64,000 bases of DNA from Pseudobutyrivibrio sp. YE44 (GCF_900104335.1 NZ_FMXT01000004.1:165003-229002), one strand, 5' to 3'. Shown: positions 52,319 through 61,268, counted from the first letter of the stretch. Notes: a model not told the origin generated them from the sequence alone. Numbers and translations: made by a program.

Positions 52319-52403
52319 ACCATACGGTAGCACGCGAGAGCTAATTATGGGTGCAACCATATGGTAGCACCAGCAACATTAATATACCACCAAATGGTAG
52401 CAT
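52319..52403. promoter_or_regulatory. Three direct repeats ACCAWAYGGTAGCA, candidate operator array
   Basis: Copies are at 52319-52333 (ACCATACGGTAGCAC), 52356-52370 (ACCATATGGTAGCAC) and 52389-52403 (ACCAAATGGTAGCAT). Start-to-start spacing is 37 and 33 bp, about three helical turns. Each has a palindromic core ACCA..TGGT. They lie between the surface-protein start and the divergent XRE gene, so they are likely regulator-binding sites. Confidence 0.65.
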
Positions 52404-52502
52404 TGTCTTAGAAATAATAGTTTTTTAACACACTTTTCACACTTTTCCATAATCTGATTATTATTTTCTGACTTTTGCCTATAAATAGAGGGGAGGACAC
52501 AC

Positions 52503-52706
52503 TTGCATATCCAAAGGCTTGAAGATCTTAGAATTGATCATGACTTAACTCAACAAGACATTGCAGATATCCTTTTCTGCAAAAGAGAGGTTTATCGCAG
52601 ATATGAAAAAGGCATACGAGAACTTCCGCTCTCCTACGCCATAAAACTTGCTGATTATTATAATGTATCACTTGATTATCTAGTTGGAAGAACTAATAAA
52701 AAATAA
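52503..52706 (+). CDS. Small XRE-family DNA-binding protein
   Basis: This 67-residue protein consists almost entirely of a Cro/C1-type helix-turn-helix: LRIDHDLTQQDIADILFCKREVYRRYEKGIRELPLSYAIKLADYY holds the five helices, with QQDIADIL as the second and recognition helix near CKREVYRRYE. It lacks any ligand or dimerisation domain. The start is a TTG at 52503-52505, fixed by GGAGG six bases upstream. It stands divergent from the surface-protein gene, with three direct repeats between, so it may regulate that gene and itself. Confidence 0.85.
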   Translation: MHIQRLEDLRIDHDLTQQDIADILFCKREVYRRYEKGIRELPLSYAIKLADYYNVSLDYLVGRTNKK

Positions 52707-52754
52707 ATCCCACCAGTAGACAAAATCAATGTCTAACTGAGTGGGATTTTTATT
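52705..52754 (+). terminator. Terminator of the XRE gene
   Basis: AAATCCCAC pairs with GTGGGATTT, with an inner AGT..ACT pairing, followed by TTTATT. It overlaps the stop codon region of the XRE gene. Confidence 0.75.
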
Positions 52755-52834
52755 GCAAAATACCATATTATTCCTGATGACATTATTCTTATTTATCCAT
52801 CAGAAATCACAATACCCAAATCTAAGTATTTTCC

Positions 52835-54349
52835 CTACTTCACCGACTCAAATTCTTCCACAATCTCTTTTTCTGGGGCTGGTGTAGCCAAGCTTACAAC
52901 TACGCAGAGAACCAAGCCTACGATGAAGCCTGGGAGTAATTCGTAGATTCCGAAGATGCCGCCCATAGGCTTGATAAGGAACTTCCATAGGAAGATCATA
53001 ACACCGCCGCCAAGCATACCTGCGATAGCGCCGTATTTGTTTGCACGCTTCCAGAAGAGGGCCAGGAGCATGATTGGGCCGAAGGCGGCGCCGAAGCCTG
53101 CCCAGGCAAAGGATACAATACCGAAGACTGAGCTGTTAGGGTCACGGGCGATGAAGATACCTATTGCAGAAATAACAATAAGTACCACTCTAGCGAGAAC
53201 CATCTGCATGTGCTCTGAAAGCTGGACGCCAAGTGTCTCATGGATAATATTCTCAGACACTGAAGATGAAGCTGCAAGCATCTGCGAATCACAGGTGGAC
53301 ATGGTACATGCCAAGATACCTGCAAGGATAACACCTGCAAGAAGTGCCTGTAAAATACCAAGCTCTGAAAGCTTCTGAGCAATAGCGATGATTCCACGCT
53401 CTGAATCTGCAAGCTCATCGATGACGCCAACATTAACCATAGTTCTTGTCATAACACCGATGAAGATTGCAACTCCCATAGCGATGAATACCCAAACAGT
53501 AGAAATACGGCGGCTAAGCTTGATTTTTTCTGGATTTTCAATAGCCATAAATCTAAGGAGGATATGAGGCATTCCGAAATATCCAAGACCCCAAGCCATA
53601 GTAGAAATAACTGTGATTATGCCGCCGTAAGAGACATAGCTGCCTGTAGCAAAATCGTGCATTCCCATGAGGCTGATGTAGCCGTCTAAGGAATTGCTGT
53701 AGGTGTTGATGGTCTGAAAGCCACCAACTGAATTAACACCAAAGCAAACAACTGCAATGAGTGCGATGGTCATGATAATAGACTGAACGAAGTCTGTGGT
53801 TGAAGCAGCAAGGAAACCTCCTGTAGCTGTGTAGCCTACGATTACTGCTGCTGAAGCAAGCATTGCCACAGTATAATCCAAACCAAACAAAGATGAGAAA
53901 AGCTTTCCACAGGCAGCGAAGCCTGAACCGACGTAAGGAATGAAAAATACCACGATGATAATTGATGAAATCAGCATCAAGACATGACTCTTGTCTCTAA
54001 AACGATGCTCGAAGAAATCTGGAACGGTAACAGAATTGTTAAGTTCTGAGTACTTACGAAGTCGCTTTGCTACAAGCAACCAGTTCAGATAAGTTCCAAT
54101 TCCAAGACCTAAGGCTGTCCAAAAGACGTCGCAAACACCGGTAGCATATGCTACGCCAGGAAGGCCCATTAAAAGCCAAGAGGACATATCAGATGCCTCT
54201 GCACTCATGGCTGTAACAAATGGTCCTAGCTTTCTACCACCAAGGTAGTAGTCATCAACTGTGTTGTTTTCCTTTGCAAAAGACACACCCATAATAAGGA
54301 GCGCTGCAAGGTAAACAAGAATCGCAATTACGATACAAACTGTATTCAT
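52835..54349 (-). CDS. putP: Sodium/proline symporter (SSS family)
   Basis: This 504-residue membrane protein has about 13 predicted helices of the LeuT fold. PutP-type features are clear: YYLGGRKLGPFVTAMSAEASDMSSWLLMGLPG (split over the first two helices), the sodium-site region around GYTATGGFLAASTTDFVQ, GYFGMPHILLRFMAI and LAGILACTMSTCDSQMLAASS. It probably imports proline with sodium at the cell membrane. GGGGAGAC precedes the start. It is monocistronic in appearance; the 161-nt upstream gap holds short AT-rich inverted repeats but no clear terminator or operator. Confidence 0.93.
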   Translation of the reverse strand: MNTVCIVIAILVYLAALLIMGVSFAKENNTVDDYYLGGRKLGPFVTAMSAEASDMSSWLLMGLPGVAYATGVCDVFWTALGLGIGTYLNWLLVAKRLRKYSELNNSVTVPDFFEHRFRDKSHVLMLISSIIIVVFFIPYVGSGFAACGKLFSSLFGLDYTVAMLASAAVIVGYTATGGFLAASTTDFVQSIIMTIALIAVVCFGVNSVGGFQTINTYSNSLDGYISLMGMHDFATGSYVSYGGIITVISTMAWGLGYFGMPHILLRFMAIENPEKIKLSRRISTVWVFIAMGVAIFIGVMTRTMVNVGVIDELADSERGIIAIAQKLSELGILQALLAGVILAGILACTMSTCDSQMLAASSSVSENIIHETLGVQLSEHMQMVLARVVLIVISAIGIFIARDPNSSVFGIVSFAWAGFGAAFGPIMLLALFWKRANKYGAIAGMLGGGVMIFLWKFLIKPMGGIFGIYELLPGFIVGLVLCVVVSLATPAPEKEIVEEFESVK

Positions 54350-54511
54350 ATTGTCTCCCCTTTAATGTGAGTTAATAGTTACAAATTTCCTGTGGGCTAC
54401 TTTAGGATAACATCTATAAGTCCACAGCTTTGAATGGGATTATTTTCTATCAGAAAATATTAATCCATATCAGGTTATTATTTTGAAGAAAAAATTAACC
54501 TATATTATTTA

Positions 54512-55273
54512 TCAGCTATGTCCAGAATAGTTGGACAAAAACTGTTTTGTACGTTCGTTAATAGGATTATCAATCACTTGCGAAGGTGTGCCCTTGTCGG
54601 CAATAATGCCGTCATCCATAAAGATGATTTCATCAGAAACATCTCTGGCAAAGCCTATCTCGTGAGTAACGATAATCATTGTTGTGTGCTGGCTTGCAAG
54701 CTCCTTAATAACCTTCAGAACTTCACCTGTAAGCTCAGGATCAAGAGCTGATGTAGGCTCGTCAAAGCAAAGGATATCTGGCTTTAAAGCTAGGGCTCTT
54801 GCAATGGCCACACGCTGCTGTTGTCCTCCTGAAAGCTGATGAGGATAATTGTACATGCGATCTGAGAGTCCCATCTTAGAAAGCAGGTCCTTGCACATTG
54901 CGTCGATTTCTGAATCTGGTACCTTACCATTGTTGAAAAGCTTTGGAGCAAGGGCAACATTTTCTAAAGCTGTATACTGAGGAAAAAGATTGAACTGCTG
55001 GAACACCATTCCAAAATGCACTCTCTTCTCTCTGATTTCTGCTTCAGAATATGGCTGCTTCATTGCGTCAAACAGCAAATTTCCATTTACAGAGATGGTG
55101 CCACAATCTGGTGTCTCCAAAAAATTGAGACATCTAAGCAAGGTAGTTTTTCCTGAGCCTGAGCTTCCGAGGATGGAAAGGGTCTGGCCCTTTTCCATGG
55201 AAAAACTGATGCCTTTGAGAATCTCTGTGTTATCAAATTTTTTCTTTATGTTGTTTACTTCTAGTATTGACAT
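54512..55273 (-). CDS. Polar amino acid ABC transporter ATP-binding protein
   Basis: This 253-residue ATPase has Walker A GSSGSGKTT, Q-loop VFQQFNLFP, signature LSGGQQQRVAIARAL, Walker B ILCFDEPTSALD and H-loop VTHEIGFA. It has the GlnQ/ArtP/TcyN pattern and length. It energises the permease encoded 14 nt upstream on the same strand (55288-55944) with the lipoprotein at 55965-56807. GAGGCG precedes the ATG. The amino acid transported is not determined. Confidence 0.93.
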   Translation of the reverse strand: MSILEVNNIKKKFDNTEILKGISFSMEKGQTLSILGSSGSGKTTLLRCLNFLETPDCGTISVNGNLLFDAMKQPYSEAEIREKRVHFGMVFQQFNLFPQYTALENVALAPKLFNNGKVPDSEIDAMCKDLLSKMGLSDRMYNYPHQLSGGQQQRVAIARALALKPDILCFDEPTSALDPELTGEVLKVIKELASQHTTMIIVTHEIGFARDVSDEIIFMDDGIIADKGTPSQVIDNPINERTKQFLSNYSGHS

Positions 55274-55287
55274 TTTCGTCGCCTCAT

Positions 55288-55944
55288 TTATTTAAAGAAA
55301 TCCAACTTCTTCTCAATATATCCAAACAATAGTGTAAGCAATCCACTGAATATCAGGTAGAATACGCCTGTGTAAAACAGTGGCCAAATGATACCTGCGC
55401 TTTTGATGAAGCGCTCGCCTTCCCAGATGATTTCGTAGAAGGCAATAACTCTAGCAAGAGAGGTATCCTTTACAAGAGTGATTACTTCGTTTGAGATAGG
55501 TGGAACGATTCTCTTTATAACCTGAAGTAATATAATTTTAAAGAAGGTCTGAGATTTGCTCAAACCAAGCACTGCTGCTGCTTCATACTGGCCCTTTGGA
55601 ATGGACTGGATACCACCTCTGAAAATCTCGCTGAAATAGCAGGCATAGTTAATTACAAAGGCAACAAGAGCTGCGGTAAAACGTCCGCCGTCTCCGGAGC
55701 CCCACACATTAACTCCAAGGAAGATTCCAGGTCCATAGAAAATAATAAGGAGCTGAAGCATAAGTGGAGTGCCTCGAACAATCCATATTATAAACCTTAT
55801 TGGCCCGCGAAGTATTATATTTTTATTCATTGAACCAAAGCTTATTACAAGTCCAAGTGGAAGTGCAAATAAAAGTGTCAATGAAAACAATTTGAGGGTT
55901 CCTAAGAAACCCTCAAAAAGTGATATCGTAACAGATGAAAACAT
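55288..55944 (-). CDS. Polar amino acid ABC transporter permease
   Basis: This 218-residue membrane protein has four to five helices and the His/Glu/Gln-type permease signature: FEGFLGTLKLFSLTLLFALPLG at the start, IRFIIWIVRGTPLMLQLLIIFYG, and the EAA loop QYEAAAVLGLSKSQTFFKIILLQ. It ends in the basic tail YIEKKLDFFK. It sits in a three-gene operon with the binding protein (20 nt upstream) and ATPase (14 nt downstream). An AGGATGG site lies 8 nt before the ATG. Confidence 0.92.
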   Translation of the reverse strand: MFSSVTISLFEGFLGTLKLFSLTLLFALPLGLVISFGSMNKNIILRGPIRFIIWIVRGTPLMLQLLIIFYGPGIFLGVNVWGSGDGGRFTAALVAFVINYACYFSEIFRGGIQSIPKGQYEAAAVLGLSKSQTFFKIILLQVIKRIVPPISNEVITLVKDTSLARVIAFYEIIWEGERFIKSAGIIWPLFYTGVFYLIFSGLLTLLFGYIEKKLDFFK

Positions 55945-55964
55945 ATCCTATACCATCCTAGTTT

Positions 55965-56807
55965 TTACTGTGCAACTACTGCATCCTGAACGCCGTATGT
56001 CTTTGCGATTTCCTGCATAGTGCCATCGTCGTATAAAGCTTTGAGCTGCTTGTTGATGTATTCAGCAAAGTCTGAACCCTTGCGGCAACCGATTCCGTAT
56101 TCCTCAGTTGTAAGCTCAACAGTGTGTGCAAGATTAGGATAGCTTGTGCCTTCACCAATCATAGCGCCTGCCATAAGTAAGTCGATTATGCATGCATCAG
56201 AGGTTCCAGCTGCAACTTCCATAACAGCGTCAGCCTGAGTCTTTACAGCGATTGATGTGAGACCATTCTCATTTGCTGCTGCCTCTCCTGCAGAGCCAGA
56301 CTCAACAGCAAAGCTTAAGTCTTTCAAGGAATCGACATCCTGGTACTTGTCAGCCACATCGGCATTAACCACTACCACCTGTGCATTGTTACAATATGCA
56401 TTTGTGCATTCCATCGCATTTGTAACCTCAGGTGTAAGAGTCATACCATTCCATACCACATCGATTGACTTGTTCTCAAGCTCGAGAATCTTGTTGTCCC
56501 AATCAATCTCTACAAATTCCACATCAACGTTCATAGACTCAGCGACCTTACGTGCCATATCTGCATCAAAGCCAATCCACTCCCCAGTGTCATCTTTGTA
56601 ATCCATTGGTGCGAAATCTGTAATACCAACAATAAGTGTACCCTTATCCTGAATATAAGCAGCATCGCTCTCTGCAGCTGAGCTTTCGCCACCTTCCTCT
56701 GTAGAAGCTGTTTCACCACCAGAGCTTGATGATGAATCTGAACCACATGCTACCAAGCCAAGTGTCATAGCACCGATTAATAACCCCACTAAAATTCTTT
56801 TCTTCAT
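55965..56807 (-). CDS. Amino acid ABC transporter substrate-binding lipoprotein
   Basis: This 280-residue lipoprotein has signal MKKRILVGLLIGAMTLGLVACGS (lipobox LVAC), a Ser/Glu-rich tether, and a family 3 binding-protein domain: LIVGITDFAPMDYKDDTGEWIGFDADMARKVA is split over the first strand and helix, then DVVWNGMTLTPE and GIGCRKGSDFAEYINKQL. The usual ligand-pairing Arg of the R(T/S) motif after DVVWNGMTLTPEVTN is not obvious (AMECTN), so the ligand cannot be guessed. The start at 56807 has AGGAGAC upstream; the longer frame begins 24 bases earlier without RBS. Confidence 0.92.
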   Translation of the reverse strand: MKKRILVGLLIGAMTLGLVACGSDSSSSSGGETASTEEGGESSAAESDAAYIQDKGTLIVGITDFAPMDYKDDTGEWIGFDADMARKVAESMNVDVEFVEIDWDNKILELENKSIDVVWNGMTLTPEVTNAMECTNAYCNNAQVVVVNADVADKYQDVDSLKDLSFAVESGSAGEAAANENGLTSIAVKTQADAVMEVAAGTSDACIIDLLMAGAMIGEGTSYPNLAHTVELTTEEYGIGCRKGSDFAEYINKQLKALYDDGTMQEIAKTYGVQDAVVAQ

Positions 56808-56973
56808 AATATTGTCTCCTATCGGATTCATTTGCTTTATTTCTTTATCACTTTACCATACTAAACCAAGAATGTAAACCTACCTTTAATAAAAATATGA
56901 AAATTTATTTGAGGTAACTTCTCAATAAGGATAACTCCATGTGCCTAAATAGCTGTCTGTAAAGCTTAAAACA

Positions 56974-57022
56974 TAAAAATAACCCTCCCTACAAAACTTT
57001 TCATTGTCTTGTAAAGAGGGTT
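56974..57022 (-). terminator. Terminator of nadE
   Basis: On the minus strand AACCCTC pairs with GAGGGTT, with an inner TACAA/TTGTA pairing, followed by ATTTTTATG. It lies about 75 nt past the nadE stop codon. The rest of the 290-nt gap to the binding-protein gene shows nothing else. Confidence 0.65.
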
Positions 57023-57097
57023 AATATTAATCATATTAAACTAGTCAAAATTAATTCTATATTAAGTTCCTTATTCAACCATCCAGCAATATAAAAC

Positions 57098-57865
57098 TTA
57101 CTGTCTTGCAAAAGAAGGAAGTGTCTTAAGCTTGTGAAGGTTTGCAACATGCTTCTTTTCAATAACCTCAACAAGAGAAGCCTCAATTGGGCACTCTCCT
57201 GCCTTGTCATCATCAAGCCACTGAATGTAGCTATCAAGAGCTGCATATGTGAAGCCTAAGTTGTCTTCGTCTGTCTTGCCGCAAAGACCATCACTTGGAG
57301 CCTTGTGAACAAGATCTGTAGGAAGACCAAGCTCATCACCAATAGCACGAACCTCACAAACCATTAAATCCTGAAGTACAGAAACATCGCCAGCAGCATC
57401 ACCGTACTTTGTAGAGTAACCAACGTAATCCTCTGAACGGTTGCAAGTGTTAACAACAAAAGCTGGCGCATTCTGTCCCTGAGCAACAGCGTAAAGTGTA
57501 GCCATACGAAGACGTGGAGCAAGGTTTGTAAGAAGCTGAGAAGTCATGGAAATCATGTCGTTAGCTTCGTAAGTCTTCTTAGCAGCATCAAAGATTTCAC
57601 CGATATTTACTGTAGTATGTCTGATTCCAAGGAACTCGCATACCTTCTTAGAATCTTCAATATCTGACTGAGTTGTGTTTGGCATCATAACGCCAATAAC
57701 TCTGTCTGCACCAATTGCTTCCTTTAAAAGAGCTGCAGCAACTGTTGAATCCTTTCCTCCTGAAATACCAATAACAGCAATAGACTTGTCAGAGAAACCA
57801 TTAAAGAAATTTCTAAGATAAGTCACATCCTTTTCAATTACTTCCTTTGCATTAAAATTCTTCAT
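57098..57865 (-). CDS. nadE: NH3-dependent NAD+ synthetase
   Basis: This 255-residue enzyme makes NAD+ from deamido-NAD+ with ammonia and ATP. It has the PP-loop motif ISGGKDSTVAAALL, and NTCNRSEDYVGYSTKYGDAAGDV and KAPSDGLCGKTDEDNLGFTYAALD, typical of NadE. The length shows it lacks the N-terminal glutaminase domain, so it should be ammonia dependent. AAGAGGTG precedes the start. It lies downstream of aspS behind a strong terminator. Confidence 0.95.
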   Translation of the reverse strand: MKNFNAKEVIEKDVTYLRNFFNGFSDKSIAVIGISGGKDSTVAAALLKEAIGADRVIGVMMPNTTQSDIEDSKKVCEFLGIRHTTVNIGEIFDAAKKTYEANDMISMTSQLLTNLAPRLRMATLYAVAQGQNAPAFVVNTCNRSEDYVGYSTKYGDAAGDVSVLQDLMVCEVRAIGDELGLPTDLVHKAPSDGLCGKTDEDNLGFTYAALDSYIQWLDDDKAGECPIEASLVEVIEKKHVANLHKLKTLPSFARQ

Positions 57866-57921
57866 AATAATTCACCTCTTATATTTTTTACTTAAGAACA
57901 AGAATTACCTGCCCTTAAAAA

Positions 57922-57981
57922 GTATAAAAAGCCCTCCGCAGCCCACAAGCTATATAGCTTGCCGGCTTAACGAAAGGGCTC
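57922..57981 (-). terminator. Terminator of aspS
   Basis: On the minus strand AGCCCT pairs with AGGGCT, an inner palindromic arm AAGCTATATAGCTT forms a further hairpin, and TTTTTATACTTTTT follows. It lies just after the aspS stop. Confidence 0.8.
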
Positions 57982-57989
57982 CATTGTCC

Positions 57990-59753
57990 TTAATCTTCTT
58001 TTGGCATTACTATTGCAATGTGGACATCATCAAGCTGCTTCTGCTCAACAGTTGCAGGAGCATCCATCATAATATCCTGTGCATTCTTATTCATTGGGAA
58101 TGGAATAATCTCACGGATTGATTCCTCACCAGCAATAAGCATAATCATACGGTCTACACCAGGAGCGATACCGCCGTGTGGTGGAGCACCATAAGTGAAG
58201 GCGTTGTACATAGCTGGGAACTTAGCCTTAACATCATCCTCGCCAAGACCAACAAGCTTGAAGGCCTCAATCATGATTTCAGGGTCATGGTTTCTGATAG
58301 CACCAGATGAGAGCTCAACACCGTTACATACTAAGTCGTACTGGTATGCAAGAATATCAAGTGGCTCCTGGTTCTTAAGAGCATCCATACCACCCTGTGG
58401 CATAGAGAATGGGTTGTGGCAGAACTCAAGCTCGCCAGACTCTTCACCGATTTCGTACATTGGGAAATCAACAATCCAGCAGAACTCGTAACAATCCTTC
58501 TTCATGTGTCCCTCTGCTGCTGCGCCGAGAAGCTTTCTGAATACACCAGCTGTCTTCTGAGCAACAAGAAGTGGACCTGCAGCAAGACCAACGAAATCAC
58601 CAGGCTTAAGACCAAGTGCATCGATGACTGCCTGCTTTCTCTCCTGAAGGAACTTAGCGATACCTCCAACGATTTCGCCGTTCTCATCAAGCTTGAACCA
58701 GTATGTCTTCTGAGCTGTAGCAACCTCTACCTCAGCGATCATAGCGTCGATCTGCTTACGTGTAGCTGTAAGGTTATCAACAACGATAGCCTTAACAACG
58801 TTGCCCTCGAATGGACCGAATCCACAATCAGCCATAACCTCTGTAGCGTCCTGAAGAACAAGGTCGATACGAAGATCTGGCTTGTCTGAACCGTACTTGT
58901 CCATTGACTCAAGATATGGAATGCGTACAAATGGAGCTGTTGAAGCTGTGTTGTAAACGCCGTACTTAGCAAAGATAGGTGGAAGTACATCTTCGATTAC
59001 TGCGAAGACATCTTCCTGAGATGCGAATGCCATCTCCATATCAAGCTGATAGAACTCTCCTGGAGAACGATCTGCACGAGCATCCTCATCACGGAAACAT
59101 GGTGCAATCTGGAAGTATCTGTCGAAACCAGATGCCATGAGAATCTGCTTGAACTGCTGTGGTGCCTGTGGAAGTGCATAGAACTTGCCAGGGTGATTAC
59201 GTGCTGGAACAAGGTAATCACGAGCACCCTCAGGTGATGAGCATGTAAGGATTGGAGTTGTAATCTCCATGAAATCGTGAGCAATCATAGACGCACGAAG
59301 CTCTGCTACGATTTTGCTACGAAGGATAATCTTGCTCTTAACGTCTGGATTACGAAGATCAAGATAACGATATTTAAGACGAGTATTCTCATCTGCTTCC
59401 TTTGAACGATTAATCTCGAATGGAAGCTCGTTGTGAGTACACTTGCCAAGGATTTCAATCTTTGTAGGAACTACTTCAATCTCACCTGTTGGAAGCTCTG
59501 TGTTCTTTGAAGAACGCTCGCGAACCTCACCTGTAACAGAGATTGTAGACTCCTTGTTAACAGAATCGATAACAGCCATCATCTCTTCTGTCTCAATAAC
59601 TATCTGTGTTGTGCCGTAGAAATCACGAAGGATAACGAATCCAAGATTCTTAGACACCTTTCTAATGTTTTCGAACCAACCAACTAATGTAACCTGCTTG
59701 CCAGCATCTGCAAGACGGAGCTCGTTACAGTTGTGTGTACGTGACTGAGTCAT
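57990..59753 (-). CDS. aspS: Aspartyl-tRNA synthetase
   Basis: This 587-residue bacterial-type class IIb synthetase has an N-terminal OB-fold anticodon-binding domain (about 1-105, VTLVGWFENIRKVSKNLGFVILRD split across strands), the catalytic core with motif 2 FRDEDARADRSPGEFYQLDMEMAF (two adjoining stretches), a GAD insertion domain (about 290-410), and motif 3 GGIAPGVDRMIMLIAG. Both discriminating and non-discriminating forms look alike here. AGAGGAG precedes the ATG. No T-box is visible in the leader. Confidence 0.95.
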   Translation of the reverse strand: MTQSRTHNCNELRLADAGKQVTLVGWFENIRKVSKNLGFVILRDFYGTTQIVIETEEMMAVIDSVNKESTISVTGEVRERSSKNTELPTGEIEVVPTKIEILGKCTHNELPFEINRSKEADENTRLKYRYLDLRNPDVKSKIILRSKIVAELRASMIAHDFMEITTPILTCSSPEGARDYLVPARNHPGKFYALPQAPQQFKQILMASGFDRYFQIAPCFRDEDARADRSPGEFYQLDMEMAFASQEDVFAVIEDVLPPIFAKYGVYNTASTAPFVRIPYLESMDKYGSDKPDLRIDLVLQDATEVMADCGFGPFEGNVVKAIVVDNLTATRKQIDAMIAEVEVATAQKTYWFKLDENGEIVGGIAKFLQERKQAVIDALGLKPGDFVGLAAGPLLVAQKTAGVFRKLLGAAAEGHMKKDCYEFCWIVDFPMYEIGEESGELEFCHNPFSMPQGGMDALKNQEPLDILAYQYDLVCNGVELSSGAIRNHDPEIMIEAFKLVGLGEDDVKAKFPAMYNAFTYGAPPHGGIAPGVDRMIMLIAGEESIREIIPFPMNKNAQDIMMDAPATVEQKQLDDVHIAIVMPKED

Positions 59754-59775
59754 GATATATCTCCTCTTCTAAATA

Positions 59776-59812
59776 CAAAAACATGGACTGTCTAGCTAAC
59801 GCTAAACAGCCC
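59776..59812 (-). terminator. Probable terminator of the small-protein cluster
   Basis: On the minus strand GGGCTGTTTAGC pairs with GCTAGACAGTCC around TTA, with small bulges, followed by ATGTTTTTG. It lies about 50 nt after the stop of the 106-residue protein and before aspS. Confidence 0.55.
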
Positions 59813-59863
59813 TTTAATAATACATCAGAATATCTATAAATTCAACTATTGCAGCATGGACAA

Positions 59864-60184
59864 TCAAATGATTTCAGCCTTAATGTTATCAGACGACATC
59901 AAATCTGCAAAGTTGATATTATCTTTAGCTTTATCAAGTGTAGGAACTATTTTTCCTAACAGTTTTGGTTGCCATGAATTGCTTGAATCAAAAATGGTAC
60001 AAAACAACTGAGACACACATACCATAGACTCTGTGCCAACAATATCCAAGGTGCTCTCAAATAGATTATAATCCACCAAAAGATTCTGTGATGAGTCACT
60101 CATGCTATCAATTAATGTTTTAAATTTTTTATTATTTAAAAATACATTTTTTTCTGAAGTTAATTTTGTTATTTCCTTTGCCAT
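59864..60184 (-). CDS. Small helical protein, possible type VII secretion partner
   Basis: This 106-residue protein has no signal or membrane helix and appears mostly alpha-helical (NKKFKTLIDSMSDSSQNLLVDY, SMVCVSQLFCTIFDSSNSWQPKL). The SNSW segment is loosely like the turn of WXG100 proteins, but the fit is not strong. Two bases separate its start from the previous stop, so it is translationally coupled to the coiled-coil protein. The pair resembles the small targeting factors found beside LXG toxins in Firmicutes; this rests on gene order and size only. Confidence 0.6.
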   Translation of the reverse strand: MAKEITKLTSEKNVFLNNKKFKTLIDSMSDSSQNLLVDYNLFESTLDIVGTESMVCVSQLFCTIFDSSNSWQPKLLGKIVPTLDKAKDNINFADLMSSDNIKAEII

Positions 60185-60186
60185 TT

Positions 60187-60582
60187 TTAACGTCCTGCCT
60201 CTTGTGCTTCCTCTGCCTCTATTTCTGCTATTCTATCCTGACATCTTCTGATTTCATCTTCCAAATCTCTAACCATTTTCCAGGCATTTGAAATACAGGT
60301 TTCAAGGTCAGAAATAAGATTTTTTCCAGTGCTATCAGATAATGTGTACTCCAAACCTGTTATACTTCTTTTATTGCTAGCATTGTTACAAAAAGCCATC
60401 TTCCAACTGCTTCCTGCAGTTACATCGTAATCATCATTGCCACCTTTACAGAAACCCATCAAGGTAAGCTTTCCGTTTACTGTTGAAATCTCCCCTTCCA
60501 TGTTGGCAATGTCTGTTTTGATTGTTTCTATTTCAGAATTGCATTTGCTAATGCGGTCGTGTAAATCTGTTGTTTCGCTCAT
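60187..60582 (-). CDS. Coiled-coil protein resembling DUF5082/YwqH-type type VII factors
   Basis: This 131-residue protein has two coiled-coil stretches (about 5-40: LHDRISKCNSEIETIKTDI; about 95-128: LEDEIRRCQDRIAEIEAEEA) around a central region with three cysteines. Such helical hairpins of this length are typical of the DUF5082 family, which precedes small Esx-like and LXG-toxin genes in Bacillus and relatives. I cannot confirm the family by sequence alone. It is followed at 2 nt by the 106-residue gene and preceded by the 32-codon ORF. Confidence 0.65.
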   Translation of the reverse strand: MSETTDLHDRISKCNSEIETIKTDIANMEGEISTVNGKLTLMGFCKGGNDDYDVTAGSSWKMAFCNNASNKRSITGLEYTLSDSTGKNLISDLETCISNAWKMVRDLEDEIRRCQDRIAEIEAEEAQEAGR

Positions 60583-60599
60583 AATTATGTCTCCATTCT

Positions 60600-60698
60600 C
60601 TAGTTGTTGTCTTGGTAGGTTATTTCTGAAGCTGCAGCTTCTGTTTTTTGTTTTCTTAATGCTTCCTCCTCTTCAGTTATTGGACGGAAATTACTCAT
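60600..60698 (-). CDS. 32-codon ORF repeating the tail of the LRR-like protein
   Basis: The ATG at 60696-60698 overlaps the end of the preceding gene by 8 bases, and a TAG at 60600-60602 ends the frame. The peptide contains TEEEEALRKQKTEAAAS and EITYQDNN, nearly the same as the last 28 residues of the protein at 61269-62201 (TEEEEAIRKEKTEAAAS, EITYQENEKW). The DNA is also clearly similar over about 70 bp, with changes mostly at synonymous positions. It may be a real small protein, a translationally coupled tail, or a frameshifted C-terminus of the 189-residue protein. Confidence 0.6.
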   Translation of the reverse strand: MSNFRPITEEEEALRKQKTEAAASEITYQDNN

Positions 60699-61260
60699 TA
60701 TCTTCCATTTTCAGAATCTCATCATTTAATTTATAATCGGGGTCTTTATACAAATAATAAAATTCAAGTTGCTGTTCTTCAGTCAACCTAAAAAAATTAA
60801 ACTCTTTACCATAATATTCATAAGCTAATTGCTGCTCCTCGAGATAGATTTTTTCTACATTTTGTTTTTGTCTATATGATAAATCTGCAAAAATACAATC
60901 ATATTCCTTACTTGTTATATACTCAAACCCCCAATATATCTCTTTAATACAATTCCCACTGAATAATTCAAGATAATTTGAATATATTTCATTTTTCTCA
61001 AAATAAGCATGTTCTATATCTTTACCTGTATAATCTGTTCCACAACACATATTATACCAAAAGGCAGCAACCTCAAGCATATCTTCATTAAAATATATTT
61101 TATCTGGATCAGTTTTATCTCTAGAGCCATAAAATGAAGAAATGTAATCTGGTTCTACTGTAGGTCTACTTCGATGCGTCATATCAGTCAAAACTATTAG
61201 CACCACAATAAGCATCATTATTAATGCTGCAATGATTTTTAAATCTGTTTTATAACTCAT
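60691..61260 (-). CDS. Membrane-anchored acidic protein of unknown function
   Basis: This 189-residue protein has an N-terminal membrane anchor (about 9-27, IIAALIMMLIVVLIVLTDM) and an extracellular, charged, Tyr-rich region (WYNMCCGTDYTGKDIEHAYF, YRQKQNVEKIYLEEQQLAYEYYGKEFNFF split over helices). No domain is recognised. The RBS is weak. The stop codon overlaps the next 32-codon ORF, which could once have been its C-terminus in another frame. It sits between the LRR-like protein and the coiled-coil protein. Confidence 0.65.
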   Translation of the reverse strand: MSYKTDLKIIAALIMMLIVVLIVLTDMTHRSRPTVEPDYISSFYGSRDKTDPDKIYFNEDMLEVAAFWYNMCCGTDYTGKDIEHAYFEKNEIYSNYLELFSGNCIKEIYWGFEYITSKEYDCIFADLSYRQKQNVEKIYLEEQQLAYEYYGKEFNFFRLTEEQQLEFYYLYKDPDYKLNDEILKMEDNE

Positions 61261-61268
61261 TGTTTATG

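Noticed and set aside
54481..54511. Terminator between putP and the amino acid ABC genes
   Set aside because: The AGGTTA/TAACCT inverted repeat is short and AT-rich and no T run follows in the right direction.
59754..59863. T-box leader before aspS (and before hisS, ilvE)
   Set aside because: No AGGGTGGNACCGCG-type anti-terminator sequence is present; the aspS upstream hairpin is better explained as the terminator of the preceding gene, and hisS overlaps hemZ.
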